Of a stretch of DNA of 64,000 nucleotides, positions 54,901 to 58,130 are shown one piece after another. Every line of letters begins with the position of its first letter. Position 1 is the stretch's first letter. The notes under the pieces are model-generated. The model saw nothing but the letters and a program-made list of their open reading frames with translations. It did not search any database and was not told where the DNA came from. A program made the translations under genes and the position numbers. Where the stretch lies: the NCBI GenBank assembly GCA_005406025.1, contig BGZK01000864.1, forward strand, positions 186,001 to 250,000. Direction: 5' to 3'. The stretch comes from Eumeta japonica (Eukaryota > Arthropoda > Insecta > Lepidoptera > Psychidae).

Positions 54901-57607
54901 TCGTATTGGCTTAACGTAGTAATAAAATTAAGTGGCTTAACTAATTAATCTACCTAATTTATTAGGGATGTGTCTATATTGTAAAAATCACCCTTTGGCC
55001 GGTAATTGTAGTGTGGTGCTGTGGTGCTGAGCATGAAAATTCGCGATATCTAGTATCGATTGATCAATTTTATCGGTTAATGATCGATAAAAAATTCAAT
55101 TGGTTACAAAATATTCTGGGAGTTCAGTTACAATTTTGAAAATGTTTTATTTTGTATGAATAATTTGCATAATTAGTTACGACCCTGACGATCAATCAAT
55201 AATCTTATGGTTAACAAAGATGAATAAATTTATTAAAAAAATAAATCGTGCAATATATAATTCTTAAAAATTTGTGTATCACGTGTTTAGTTTAATCAAG
55301 ACCCTTTAACAATTTTAAAAACAGCTTTTGCTTTCCAACATATAAATGACAACACCTTTGTAACACTTAATGATAGAGCTAAAATATAATTTTATTATGT
55401 TATATAGTTATATTGGCGTGTGAATTCCTGTTACGTGATGCAATCCTCTGTCAAAGTCATCGGAGGTGTTGTTTGTGCCGATGGGGTTGGCTGAGTTTTG
55501 CTGATTATATGCGTCACTGTCCCGGAATTTCTGTAGGTGGCTTATTGTAATTTTAAAAGTGCACGTACGGCAATGCGGTCACAATGAAGCCAAACTCTAC
55601 TTAATTAATTATTTTGATTATTTGAATTTTTGGAGTCTGGCGATACGCTTAACCGGGGCGCGTACTCTAGCTTCGTTTCTATTTTCTTCAGTTCTTCTCG
55701 TTCGGACCTTTCCACGTACCAAGTAATGGAATATAATAAGGAGCTCGAGCCGTATGGTAAGATCCCAATTTTCCCCAAGCAAAAATTAAATTTCCACTAA
55801 TTGAGATTCGGATGTGAAATATGTCGACTCAGTTAGGAATAGCGACGATTATTAAATAAATGTGTTTGGATTTTCAGCTTTTCTATTTAGGTGTCCTGTA
55901 TGCCTGTCCTCTGATAAAAATGGCTGTGGCTTTTTGTTTGTATCGCCAATATGACCCTCAACAATTGCACTGTTTTCCGTCTTTCTGATTCAGTGATTCC
56001 GTTTTGAGAATCGGTCCACTTTATTTACGTCAATGTCTTGGCATTTCGCTGTGCTTTTACAGCCTTGTTATTAATTCACACTTACTGAAATGCGGTCATG
56101 GCCAGTTGATGTCCACTCATTAGTCACTTGTGTGTCAACTGAAGCCCTTTTCTGATTGTTTTTTAGCAACACGTGTAAATTAGTATACATTTTTCATAGG
56201 ACTTTTTCATAAGAATTTTTAATAAAAACGTACTCTATTAATTTTATTGTTCATCTAACGGGGACAGTGTTTCTTATTTACTCCTAAAGTCGGTGTTTTA
56301 CGTACATAAATTTTTTTGTAGGCTTTTTAATAGATAACAGTAATATCACTCGACATATCTGAAATACTGAAATACCTTCCGTTTACATGCATATTTATAA
56401 GAGATTCGCCGTCGTGAATCGTATCCTCTCGGTTTGGAATTGCAATCCTAACCTTACAAAACGATATTGAAATAATTTCTTGGAGTTTTCTTTTCTTTTT
56501 CTCGTAATTTCAAAGAAGTAAAGCTTTGTGTCCGTTCTGTGTAACACGCAGAGGGGTTTTGGATAGCCTTGATGCAGATGCATTGTGTCTTAAGTTAGAT
56601 GAAGGTTCACTGCTCTATTTATATATTGTTACATTTCACAACATTTAAATTGCAAAAATATTTCCAAAGGTATTTACCGCATATAACCGGCACCATATAT
56701 TATGATTTCGCGTGTTTAGCCCTATACTCTATTGCCTTATAACTATATCCAGTAATTTATTTTGCAGAGCGACAGAGCGAACCAAAGCGAGGCGTGCGTG
56801 GTTGACTTCGTACTCCGCCTACGCTGTTGTATGTAGTCCAGTGAGTAAGAGTTCCGGTGGCTCATTTCCCCTCTTGCCTTTTCACCAACTCAATCCCTCT
56901 CTATTAAAACCTTATTTCAGGCTGGTGAGGCATATAAAAAGATACCTAATTGTTAAAACTTATTATAAATACTGAGTGATTGATTTGTAATGGATTTCGG
57001 ATCTTTAATTCTACAGTACTTTAAATAATTGTGTATTTAATACAAATTATAGTTTCAAGCAATTTGTTTACGCGTTTCAAAGATTTCCACAAGTCTAACG
57101 TTTGATAGGCTACAAGTTGACAATTAGTCTACGAGGTGAGAACTGATTTTTGGTAGAAGTTTTAAGACCTTTTAAAGTTATGTAACTACTAGCTCCAGCA
57201 TATTAATTACACAAAAAAATTGAAGCTTAGTTATACGTTTCAATATTTTTTGTTCATTTTCATCAATCGGTCAACCGATGTCGCCTTGGCCTTCTAAATA
57301 AATGTTAAAGCACGGTGGATGGTTAATTTTGGATAATCATTTATTTGCATATTGTAATCATTGAAGTTTGTCTTACATAGCATATGTATACATACGTGAC
57401 TGTTTTTACATAAGAGTGTTATAAATCGTTACCATCTAATATGAGGCCGGGGGCAATATTCTGCAGGTAAGTGGCAGCTGAATCGTCCCCGAGCGCGGTC
57501 AGCAGGCGCGCGCCGCCGCCGCTCAGCCGCCACAGCGCCTCGGCGACGTTGCGCCCGACGCCGCCGCCGCACTCGCTGCTGCGGCAGGCGTGCGTGCTAC
57601 CGTCCAG
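6356..57607 (-). CDS. PfkB-family kinase, probable pseudouridine kinase type (partial, 4 exons)
   Basis: Exons in transcription order are 57433-57607, 44405-44520, 43386-43500 and 6356-6873; phases match at every junction (175+116+115+518 = 924 bases, 307 aa plus TGA). The protein reads in PfkB order: a [12 protein letters not shown] block and [21 protein letters not shown] with [31 protein letters not shown]; then the SGAGD anion hole with catalytic Asp at 6527-6538. Family knowledge: PfkB enzymes phosphorylate sugars or nucleosides with ATP. The FEPTD, ASPN-ELR and GDMD blocks resemble pseudouridine kinases, which produce pseudouridine 5'-phosphate in the cytosol. In some eukaryotes this kinase is fused to a pseudouridine-phosphate glycosidase. 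About 30 N-terminal residues of the kinase, and any such fused domain, would lie beyond the right edge. The introns are 12.9, 0.9 and 36.5 kb; genes B and C sit in the last one. Confidence 0.78.
7134..8402 (+). mobile_element. mariner transposon, near full length, inactive
   Basis: 1269 bp flanked by TA (7132-7133 and 8403-8404). The inverted ends share TTAGGACTTGGAATT and a GCTACGAAT/ATTCGTAGC block. The + strand transposase reads from ATG 7301: an N-terminal helix-turn-helix region, the WVPYEL linker, TGDEKW with the first catalytic Asp, LLHDNARPH with the second, and [10 protein letters not shown] with the third (DD34D pattern), ending at TGA 8322-8324. At least three frameshifts (near 7740, 7925 and 8100) make it non-functional. 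It sits in the 36.5-kb kinase intron. The good ends and modest decay suggest a fairly recent insertion. Confidence 0.88.
7301..8324 (+). pseudogene. mariner transposase, frameshifted
   Basis: Coding trace in three frames: 7301 to about 7740, about 7740 to 7925, about 7925 to 8100, then back to a third frame up to TGA at 8322-8324. Apart from the frameshifts the domains are complete (paired-like HTH, WVPYEL linker, DD34D catalytic core, C-terminal DGQYFE). Length is about 340 codons, normal for mariner. No active enzyme can be made from this copy. Confidence 0.85.
8403..9403. other. Kinase intron, nothing recognised
   Basis: About 1 kb of intronic DNA between two mariner copies. No ORF over 60 codons, no inverted ends, and no tRNA-like or hairpin structure noticed. 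Confidence 0.4.
9404..11045 (+). mobile_element. mariner transposon, second family, heavily decayed
   Basis: The 5' end near 9406 (GGTCGGAGAAAAAAATTTTT) and the 3' end near 11040 (reverse complement GGTCAGGGAAAAAGGTTTTT) form matching terminal repeats, both followed by CGTAT. Between them are recognisable transposase pieces: [43 protein letters not shown], and [19 protein letters not shown] near the third catalytic Asp. They are split by many stops and frameshifts. The copy is longer than usual because an insert occupies 9557-9938. A second copy of this family lies at 46870-47790 on the minus strand. Confidence 0.75.
9557..9938. repeat. Insert bounded by 14-bp inverted repeats inside mariner 2
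   Basis: AAGCTATTGCATAG (9557-9570) and its exact reverse complement (9925-9938) enclose about 380 bases that separate the mariner 5' end from its transposase start. The left boundary continues as CTT, giving a near-palindrome on its own. The interior includes a GC-rich part (9580-9655) unlike the mariner. A MITE-like or site-specific insertion is the simplest reading, but no target duplication is certain. Confidence 0.4.
11046..15799. other. Kinase intron / upstream of gene B, no gene seen
   Basis: AT-rich DNA with scattered short ORFs (13214-13402 -, 15126-15395 +, 15174-15494 -) that are low-complexity Asn/Ile/Lys/Phe strings, typical of chance ORFs in AT-rich sequence. No transposase, reverse transcriptase or structured RNA was recognised. 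Untranslated exons or enhancers of gene B could lie here but cannot be shown. Confidence 0.4.
15800..15910 (+). promoter_or_regulatory. GC-rich pocket, candidate promoter or 5'UTR exon of gene B
   Basis: A short block of CGG/GCC-rich sequence (15801-15840) stands out in DNA that is otherwise AT-rich for kilobases. The first coding exon of gene B is preceded by a splice acceptor (AG at 16610-16611, six bases before its ATG), so an upstream non-coding exon is required. This pocket, with a possible donor after TGAAG at 15865, is the best local candidate. No TATA box or unambiguous initiator was identified. Confidence 0.3.
16004..16064. repeat. (AT)n microsatellite
   Basis: About 30 uninterrupted AT dinucleotides, 550 bases upstream of the first coding exon of gene B. 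Likely length-polymorphic. Confidence 0.95.
16618..20815 (+). CDS. Claudin-like four-span membrane protein, gene B (5 coding exons)
   Basis: Exons 16618-16751, 18686-18825, 18939-19094, 19185-19271 and 20664-20815 join in phase (669 bases, 222 aa), all GT/AG. Membrane segments lie at about residues 10-30, 92-120, 129-156 and 174-196. The loop carries GLW 47-49, C52 and C71. An RxRxYLLPG segment before TM2 and GWMPGHENN before TM4 parallel gene A (HDLLLPG, WMPNWEHND). The tail is basic, then acidic ([10 protein letters not shown]...EYESKA). Most likely a septate-junction or barrier tetraspan of claudin/Pasiflora type; this is inferred from topology and motif. It lies wholly inside the 36.5-kb intron of the antisense PfkB kinase. 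The start ATG follows a splice acceptor by six bases, and the residues after it match gene A's N-terminus in spacing. The last intron carries a LINE-like repeat ending 36 bases before exon 5. Confidence 0.87.
20101..20627 (+). repeat. LINE-like 3'-end repeat in the last intron of gene B
   Basis: It starts with GGGTTCCATAGTCAACAAG, then a TCCGTCCGTCTGCC-type tract, and ends with a GGTACCCTA...GCACGG-CCGACATGCACTT...GGTTTTT signature. Both ends match a repeat family that, from general knowledge, is abundant in Lepidoptera and resembles a LINE 3' end; no reverse transcriptase is present here. The T-rich terminus lies 36 bases before exon 5 of gene B. Confidence 0.6.
20855..20957 (+). terminator. 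Polyadenylation signals downstream of gene B
   Basis: AATAAA at 20855-20860, 40 bases after the stop codon, and overlapping AATAAA copies at 20948-20957. Either could end the gene B transcript. Confidence 0.4.
20958..23431. other. Region downstream of gene B, no gene seen
   Basis: AT-rich intronic (kinase) DNA. The ORFs at 21927-22133 (-) and 22197-22433 (+) show no domain and an AT-driven composition. Apart from the hairpins at 21551-21733, nothing structured was recognised. Confidence 0.4.
21551..21619. repeat. Two adjacent perfect hairpins
   Basis: GCTTGATTACT (21551-21561) pairs with AGTAATCAAGC (21571-21581) across a 9-base loop. TTAGTGACACT (21592-21602) pairs with AGTGTCACTAA (21609-21619) across a 6-base loop. 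A third, weaker stem (ACATGGTTT/AAACCATGT) is at about 21711-21733. They lie 0.75 kb downstream of gene B. They are too short for a typical pre-miRNA and may be MITE remnants or simple structural elements. Confidence 0.6.
23432..23956 (+). repeat. Short non-autonomous element, copy A
   Basis: It begins with AATTGGTTGCCTGTAAAGTC, carries TTTACGTGACAACG near the 5' end and CGTTGTCACGTCAA at the 3' end, which are inverted relative to each other. Copies B (30087-30480, reversed) and C (63116-63442) share both ends. The interior contains a direct duplication of about 67 bp (about 23721-23787 and 23792-23857), which makes this copy the longest. No ORF of its own is visible, so it is a MITE- or SINE-like passenger. 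Confidence 0.65.
23721..23857. repeat. Tandem duplication, about 67-bp unit, within copy A
   Basis: Two nearly identical units, each running from CTCTCTCGCTCTTAGGCGGG through GAGTGGAAGGGACGCGTGCC. The second differs by a few substitutions. The units are GC-rich compared with their surroundings. Confidence 0.8.
24316..24626. repeat. Long fold-back inverted repeat, about 143-bp arms
   Basis: The left arm (24316-24458) and right arm (24483-24626) are reverse complements with only a handful of mismatches, separated by a loop of about 24 bases. The inner ends are AAAAAAGCGTGGGGTGCTT and AAGCACCCCACGCTTTTTT. The outer ends are AAATATAGTTT and AAACTATATTT. A transcript through it would form a long near-perfect duplex. 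A degenerate further copy of the outer 60 bases follows at about 24630-24710. The low divergence between the arms implies a recent origin or gene conversion. Confidence 0.85.
24630..24720. repeat. Degenerate extra copies of the fold-back outer arm
   Basis: TTTAGTTCAATGTGATGAAT...CCGTGTT and a following TTTTAGTTTGATCGATTGTC resemble the TTAGTTCGATGTGATCGTC segment of the right arm at 24570-24599, with the shared AAACTATATTTATTTT spacer repeated after 24600 and 24670. This suggests tandem growth of the arm end. Confidence 0.55.
24721..26280. other. Kinase intron, nothing recognised
   Basis: No domain-bearing ORF. The ORFs at 25790-26029 (-) and 25950-26144 (+) overlap on opposite strands and carry no recognisable motif. 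The part at 25260-25500 (CTGACCAGGACAATTAGAC and AAACAAACAAACATACAAG) resembles the end of a dispersed repeat, but its borders are not visible. Confidence 0.35.
26281..26620. other. GC-rich block of unknown nature
   Basis: About 340 bases with far more G+C than the flanks, including GGGTCCCGAAAGG, GGGCCCCGACTTTG and CTCAGCGGAGGCTGAG, the last a short palindrome. No ORF over 60 codons, no tRNA or rRNA identity, and no match to the other repeats in the window. It could be a non-coding exon, a repeat fragment, or a piece of foreign or rDNA-spacer sequence. Confidence 0.4.
27195..27511 (-). pseudogene. mariner transposase C-terminal remnant
   Basis: On the minus strand the C-terminal pattern of a mariner transposase is read in shifting frames: a [12 protein letters not shown] stretch near 27445, then [23 protein letters not shown] and GGLYFEY. 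These correspond to the third catalytic Asp region, the ASKP-x-FY helix and the RW...YF end of mariner proteins. Frames change between ORFs 27310-27504 and 27198-27383. The sequence to about 27820 may belong to the same copy but is not recognisable. Confidence 0.5.
27512..28149. other. Kinase intron, nothing firm
   Basis: Possibly the remainder of the mariner remnant to the left. The + strand ORF 27545-27811 has no recognisable domain. Confidence 0.3.
28150..28400. repeat. Dispersed LINE-like repeat fragment
   Basis: The reverse strand at 28150-28230 reads TAACCTATTCTGATGAATTT and GGTATAGAGATAAATAAGGG, and 28285-28345 reads TTCTGGCAAGTGTGTCTGTC and ACGGATTTAGATAAAGTTTG. These sentence-like blocks recur in lepidopteran RTE-type repeat tails. 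Two oppositely oriented pieces seem to meet near 28260. Confidence 0.4.
28401..29164. other. Kinase intron, nothing recognised
   Basis: ORF 28429-28770 (+) and its reverse shadow 28524-28736 carry no motif. The sequence holds a small palindrome (GGTACGAGTCGTACC, about 28565-28579). Confidence 0.35.
29165..29420 (+). repeat. Dispersed repeat shared with 42601-42690
   Basis: The block 29325-29404 (CTGTAAAACGTTTGACTCTG, then GATATTTATCGGTGTGTTTT) matches the reverse complement of 42601-42683 at roughly 80 percent by eye. The flanks to 29165 may belong to the same element. No coding potential. Confidence 0.55.
30087..30480 (-). repeat. Short non-autonomous element, copy B
   Basis: Reverse orientation of the family at 23432 and 63116. 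It begins TTGACGTGATAACGTC at 30087 and ends with ATTATCACGTAAAATTATCG and GTAAACCGACTTTACAGACA before a T-run. The interior (30110-30240) contains a GC-rich stretch with GAGCGAGAGCGCGGAATAAC that matches copy C's GTTGTTCCGCGCTCTCGTTC in reverse. Confidence 0.65.
30481..31671. other. Upstream region of gene C, no gene seen
   Basis: AT-rich, with one GC-rich stretch at 31376-31432 (CTACGGGGCGCGCAACGGCG) that could be regulatory. No domain-bearing ORF. Confidence 0.35.
31672..31785 (+). promoter_or_regulatory. Candidate initiator and 5'UTR of gene C
   Basis: TCAGT at 31672-31676, the common insect initiator, lies 110 bases before the ATG of gene C. No acceptor-like tract stands directly before the ATG, so transcription may start here and run straight into coding exon 1. 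This rests on a pentamer only. Confidence 0.25.
31786..33315 (+). CDS. Claudin-like four-span membrane protein, gene C (5 coding exons)
   Basis: Exons 31786-31822, 32030-32238, 32331-32526, 32751-32879 and 33155-33315 join in phase (732 bases, 243 aa) with GT/AG introns. The short first exon codes 12 polar residues. Membrane segments are at about residues 15-36, 95-122, 133-159 and 178-201. The loop has GLW 53-55, C58 and C76, and an EWLLPG block before TM2 like genes A and B. The C-terminal tail (202-243) is long, helical and rich in Gln and His, unlike A and B, and may mediate cytoplasmic contacts. Predicted role: septate-junction or barrier tetraspan, inferred from claudin-like topology. 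It lies in the same orientation as A and B, within the antisense kinase intron. It is the most diverged of the three: its second intron (phase 0, before EYYV) is at a different place from B's. Confidence 0.87.
33965..33970 (+). terminator. Candidate polyadenylation signal of gene C
   Basis: AATAAA 650 bases after the stop codon of gene C, the clearest signal in its downstream flank. Confidence 0.3.
33971..35779. other. Kinase intron downstream of gene C, nothing recognised
   Basis: AT-rich, with only short chance ORFs (34134-34316). No repeats with visible ends. Confidence 0.4.
35780..36125. repeat. Degenerate tandem repeat, 2-3 units of about 120 bp
   Basis: Recurring blocks are GGTGGCCATAGGAC / GGTGGTCATAGGAA / GGCGGCCAAAACAA, TCATTTGTTTTATCTTGGCA / TCGTTTGATTTATCTTGGCA, and GGTGCTACATGAT (twice). 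Repetition keeps the + strand open from 35824 to 36123, but the reading frame has no recognisable domain, so the ORF is treated as a by-product of the repeat. Confidence 0.65.
36126..38340. other. Kinase intron, nothing firm
   Basis: No coding exon recognised. The part 37000-37150 and 37560-37740 is less AT-rich and may include old repeats. A short stem (ATGTGTTAGTT/AACTAACACAT) is at about 36903-36930. Confidence 0.35.
38341..38376. repeat. Perfect 13-bp hairpin
   Basis: ATTTACCGACACA (38341-38353) and TGTGTCGGTAAAT (38364-38376) are exact reverse complements with a 10-base loop. No run of T follows and no gene ends here, so it is probably a remnant of a small inverted-repeat element. Confidence 0.6.
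38972..39435 (+). repeat. LINE-like 3'-end repeat with internal duplication
   Basis: It starts GGGGCTCCATACCCAAAGGG and ends TCCGATTCGCACTTGGCCAG followed by a T-run, the borders of an abundant lepidopteran repeat with a LINE 3'-end look (general knowledge). The interior block (TATGTATTACTACGGCCGCC ... AACGTGCTTTTTCG) is present twice, at about 39085-39180 and 39225-39330, in diverged form. Confidence 0.6.
39803..39898. repeat. (TACA)n-(TA)n microsatellite
   Basis: A few TACA units run into about 35 TA units. The Ile-Tyr ORFs read through it on both strands are artefacts of the repeat. Confidence 0.95.
40320..40361. repeat. Perfect 18-bp hairpin with 6-base loop
   Basis: ATTCTAAATGCTATCAAC (40320-40337) and its exact reverse complement (40344-40361) flank TTTGTT. 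It is the most stable short stem noticed in the window. At 42 bases it is too short for a normal pre-miRNA. Confidence 0.75.
40362..42580. other. Kinase intron, no exon recognised
   Basis: ORFs at 40463-40711 (+), 40615-40902 (-), 41122-41376 (-), 41572-41775 (-) and 42373-42555 (+) show no family resemblance and were not accepted. The parts 41040-41370 and 41540-41770 are less AT-rich and probably contain old repeats. Confidence 0.35.
42581..42740 (-). repeat. Dispersed repeat, second copy of the 29325 family
   Basis: The reverse complement of 42601-42683 aligns with 29325-29404 (CTGTAAAACGGTTGACCCTG, GATATTTATCAATGTGTTTT). The reverse-strand ORF 42544-42726 crosses it and is not considered a gene. 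Confidence 0.55.
42741..43385. other. Start of the 36.5-kb kinase intron
   Basis: AT-rich intron sequence next to the kinase donor site (GT at 43385-43384, minus strand). Nothing else seen. Confidence 0.4.
43386..43500 (-). CDS. Kinase gene, internal exon
   Basis: 115 bases, acceptor CAG directly before 43500 and donor GT at 43385-43384. It encodes a segment ending REKGIP and containing [11 protein letters not shown], the PfkB strand that precedes the FFEPTD block of the next exon. Entry phase is 0 and exit phase is 1, which fits both neighbours. Confidence 0.8.
43501..44404. other. Kinase intron of 904 bases
   Basis: It contains three short GCGCCATCT/AGCACCATCT-type blocks (about 43963-44155), perhaps an old repeat. 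ORF 43702-43896 (-) lies inside the intron and has no recognisable domain. Confidence 0.4.
44405..44520 (-). CDS. Kinase gene, internal exon
   Basis: 116 bases, acceptor AG at 44522-44521 and donor GT at 44404-44403. It encodes the [15 protein letters not shown] substrate-lid strand pair and the [12 protein letters not shown] segment. It is clearly richer in G+C than the two downstream exons and the surrounding intron. Confidence 0.8.
44521..46440. other. Kinase intron, nothing recognised
   Basis: ORF 44903-45094 (+) has no motif. The stretch 45660-45860 is mildly GC-enriched without coding content. Confidence 0.35.
46441..46690 (+). repeat. Dispersed repeat, RTE/SINE-like tail
   Basis: TTTCGCCTGCGTGAACATAG...ATGTCTTCATTCACC at the left and ATTAAAATCCGTTCAGTAAT...GCAAACAAACATAGGA at the right are the usual front and end of a common lepidopteran repeat. 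Reversed relatives lie at about 49005-49215 and 49465-49700. ORF 46466-46684 is carried by it. Confidence 0.5.
46870..47790 (-). pseudogene. mariner transposase remnant, second copy of the mariner 2 family
   Basis: On the minus strand the order is [36 protein letters not shown], a [17 protein letters not shown] stretch, [20 protein letters not shown], then a region with NHQFESL and [13 protein letters not shown], which is the HHDNARPH catalytic block read out of frame. Frameshifts and stops break it repeatedly. The wording matches the copy at 9404-11045 ([17 protein letters not shown]), so both derive from one family. The element ends were not identified. It lies in the 12.9-kb kinase intron. 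Confidence 0.7.
47791..48660. other. Kinase intron with repeat fragments
   Basis: 48500-48600 (CTACCCTTCTAGGGAATAGG then (ATT)n) looks like the terminus of a dispersed repeat with an ATT-rich tail. ORFs 47771-48121 and 48118-48330 have no recognisable domain. Confidence 0.35.
48709..48795. repeat. Small inverted-repeat element, 26-bp arms
   Basis: The left arm 48709-48734 and right arm 48770-48795 are reverse complements with a single mismatch, sharing GGACCGGACTAC / GTAGTCCGGTC and AT-rich outer ends. The loop is 35 bases. This looks like a MITE or hairpin element. Confidence 0.7.
49005..49215 (-). repeat. Dispersed repeat copy (reverse of the 46441 family)
   Basis: On the minus strand it reads CGTGTACATAGAATTTACCT followed by TTCCCTTCATTTTT, matching the start of the repeat at 46441. 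The body is rich in GATCGGAAACAGAG-like words. Confidence 0.45.
49465..49700 (-). repeat. Dispersed repeat copy (reverse of the 46441 family)
   Basis: It resembles the copy at 49005-49215: ACATAGAATGAATTCCTTCA on the minus strand and a body of GAGCGGAGGGATCGGACTCG-type words. With its neighbour it forms a head-to-tail pair 460 bases apart. Confidence 0.45.
49701..50566. other. Kinase intron to the left of the viral-like block
   Basis: No firm feature. The part 50090-50215 is GC-richer. The minus-strand reading of 50470-50560 continues without a clear domain after the helicase ORF's stop and may still belong to the viral-like insert. Confidence 0.3.
50567..51816 (-). pseudogene. Endogenous viral element: superfamily 1 helicase of an RNA-virus type (broken)
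   Basis: Minus-strand pieces, in order, are 51816-51616, 51622-51401, 51357-51046 and 50920-50567, with a further in-between stretch at 51045-50921. Visible helicase landmarks are a degraded motif I near 51372 (GCEKTT followed by an in-frame stop), VDEAL (motif II, 51180-51166), GHTNQL (motif III, 51099-51082), a [12 protein letters not shown] block before 50920, THKAQGLT (motif V, 50782-50759) and TRH (motif VI, 50680-50672). This set is typical of alphavirus-like positive-strand RNA virus helicases, with insect virga/negev-like viruses the nearest guess. There are at least two frameshifts and internal stops. It sits in the 12.9-kb kinase intron beside non-LTR retroelement debris. No capsid or polymerase part was recognised. 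Confidence 0.7.
51817..52402 (-). pseudogene. Probable extension of the viral-like insert
   Basis: The minus-strand frame leading into the 51816 ORF stays readable from about 51870 ([18 protein letters not shown]). A further minus-strand ORF at 52406-52197 ([20 protein letters not shown]) precedes it, with stops between. No motif identifies these parts; they are assigned to the insert only by position, strand and continuity. They end abruptly at the + strand gag fragment near 52403. Confidence 0.35.
52403..52707 (+). pseudogene. gag (ORF1) fragment of a second non-LTR retroelement
   Basis: About 100 codons open on the + strand: [57 protein letters not shown]. This is the middle of the gag-like protein seen in Jockey/CR1-type elements (the domain before the zinc knuckles). 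Both ends are abrupt: on the left it abuts the viral-like insert, on the right (about 52708) the antisense endonuclease. The larger + ORF 52342-52785 includes non-homologous sequence at each end. Confidence 0.6.
52708..53348 (-). pseudogene. Apurinic-type endonuclease domain (ORF2 start) of an R1-like non-LTR retrotransposon
   Basis: Minus strand from 53348: [60 protein letters not shown] (the GD-N-A...WG...D-RG core), [19 protein letters not shown], stop at 52855; then, out of frame, VTACS and an ISDYNAI-like end to about 52710. The order matches APE-type endonucleases of R1-clade elements. A TAG stop lies just before 53348. The reverse transcriptase that should follow is missing: the sequence changes to the + strand gag fragment. 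Confidence 0.65.
53400..54900 (-). pseudogene. ORF1 (gag-like) of the same R1-like retrotransposon, frameshifted
   Basis: Minus-strand pieces 54897-54697, 54529-54296, 54290-54063 and 53770-53462. The first parts are Lys/Gln/Thr-rich and likely coiled coil ([35 protein letters not shown]). The last contains [14 protein letters not shown] and CGVC...C-x2-C, cysteine patterns of the CCHC zinc knuckles that bind the element RNA. ORF2 follows at 53348 as expected. Several frameshifts and stops make it inactive. This is the 5' half of an element whose 3' half is lost, the opposite of the usual 5' truncation. Confidence 0.6.
54901..57432. other. Kinase intron, possible retroelement 5'UTR, no exon recognised
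   Basis: The first several hundred bases may be the 5' leader of the minus-strand R1-like element. 55430-55760 and 56000-56160 are less AT-rich. ORFs 56395-56583 (-) and 56712-56975 (+) have no recognisable domain. Confidence 0.3.
57433..57607 (-). CDS. Kinase gene, first exon present in the window (internal exon)
   Basis: 175 bases, acceptor CAG at 57610-57608 and donor GT at 57432-57431. It encodes LDGSTH, the [12 protein letters not shown] signature-1 region and LLTALGDD. It is strikingly GC- and CpG-rich in otherwise AT-rich DNA. No in-frame start belongs here: family members have about 30 residues before this point, so at least one upstream exon lies beyond 64000 or is an unrecognised short exon. 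Confidence 0.78.
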
Positions 57608-57654
57608 CTGACGATGGACGTGAATACCATGAATAATTGTAATGCACACTAGCT

Positions 57655-58130
57655 TTCAGCCCGCGGCTTTCGCCCGTGTAGAGTTCCATCTATTGCATAA
57701 AGTTTTTATGGCAACCCCCTCCCTCATTCGCCAGCCCATTCCTCCCGCTATCCACCATCCTCTTTTTGTATAGTTTATTAAAAGTCGAGCGCGTCGTGAT
57801 AAGAAAATCGTATCTAGGTTTTTTTTCTTACTTATGGACGTTGCTTTTCGTGCGTTTGTATTTTGACGTCTGTACGTCTTCGGCACTGACAACTATTACT
57901 TGCCTTGTAATTTATATAATGATAACTGTATTCTCAGGCTAGATCATCAAATGAGGATAACTTTTTCTTGACATCCGGTTTAAATGTAACAATGCCTGTA
58001 TTATGCTCCGAGCCAATTTCTGTCTACCAGGGAAAATTGCATTAAAACCGTTCAGTAATTTTAGAGATGTGTGCAAACGGATAGATAGACAGACAAACAG
58101 ACAGACTGACAGACGGACAGACAGATAAAA
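57655..58130 (+). repeat. Dispersed RTE/SINE-like repeat ending in (GACA)n
   Basis: It begins CAGCCCGCGGCTTTCGCCCG and ends AAAACCGTTCAGTAATTTTA then (GACA)n at 58085-58125, the layout of a common lepidopteran repeat. It is inserted 48 bases from the splice acceptor of the kinase exon at 57607, in the upstream intron. The interior may include a further small insertion (57770-57960). Confidence 0.5.
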
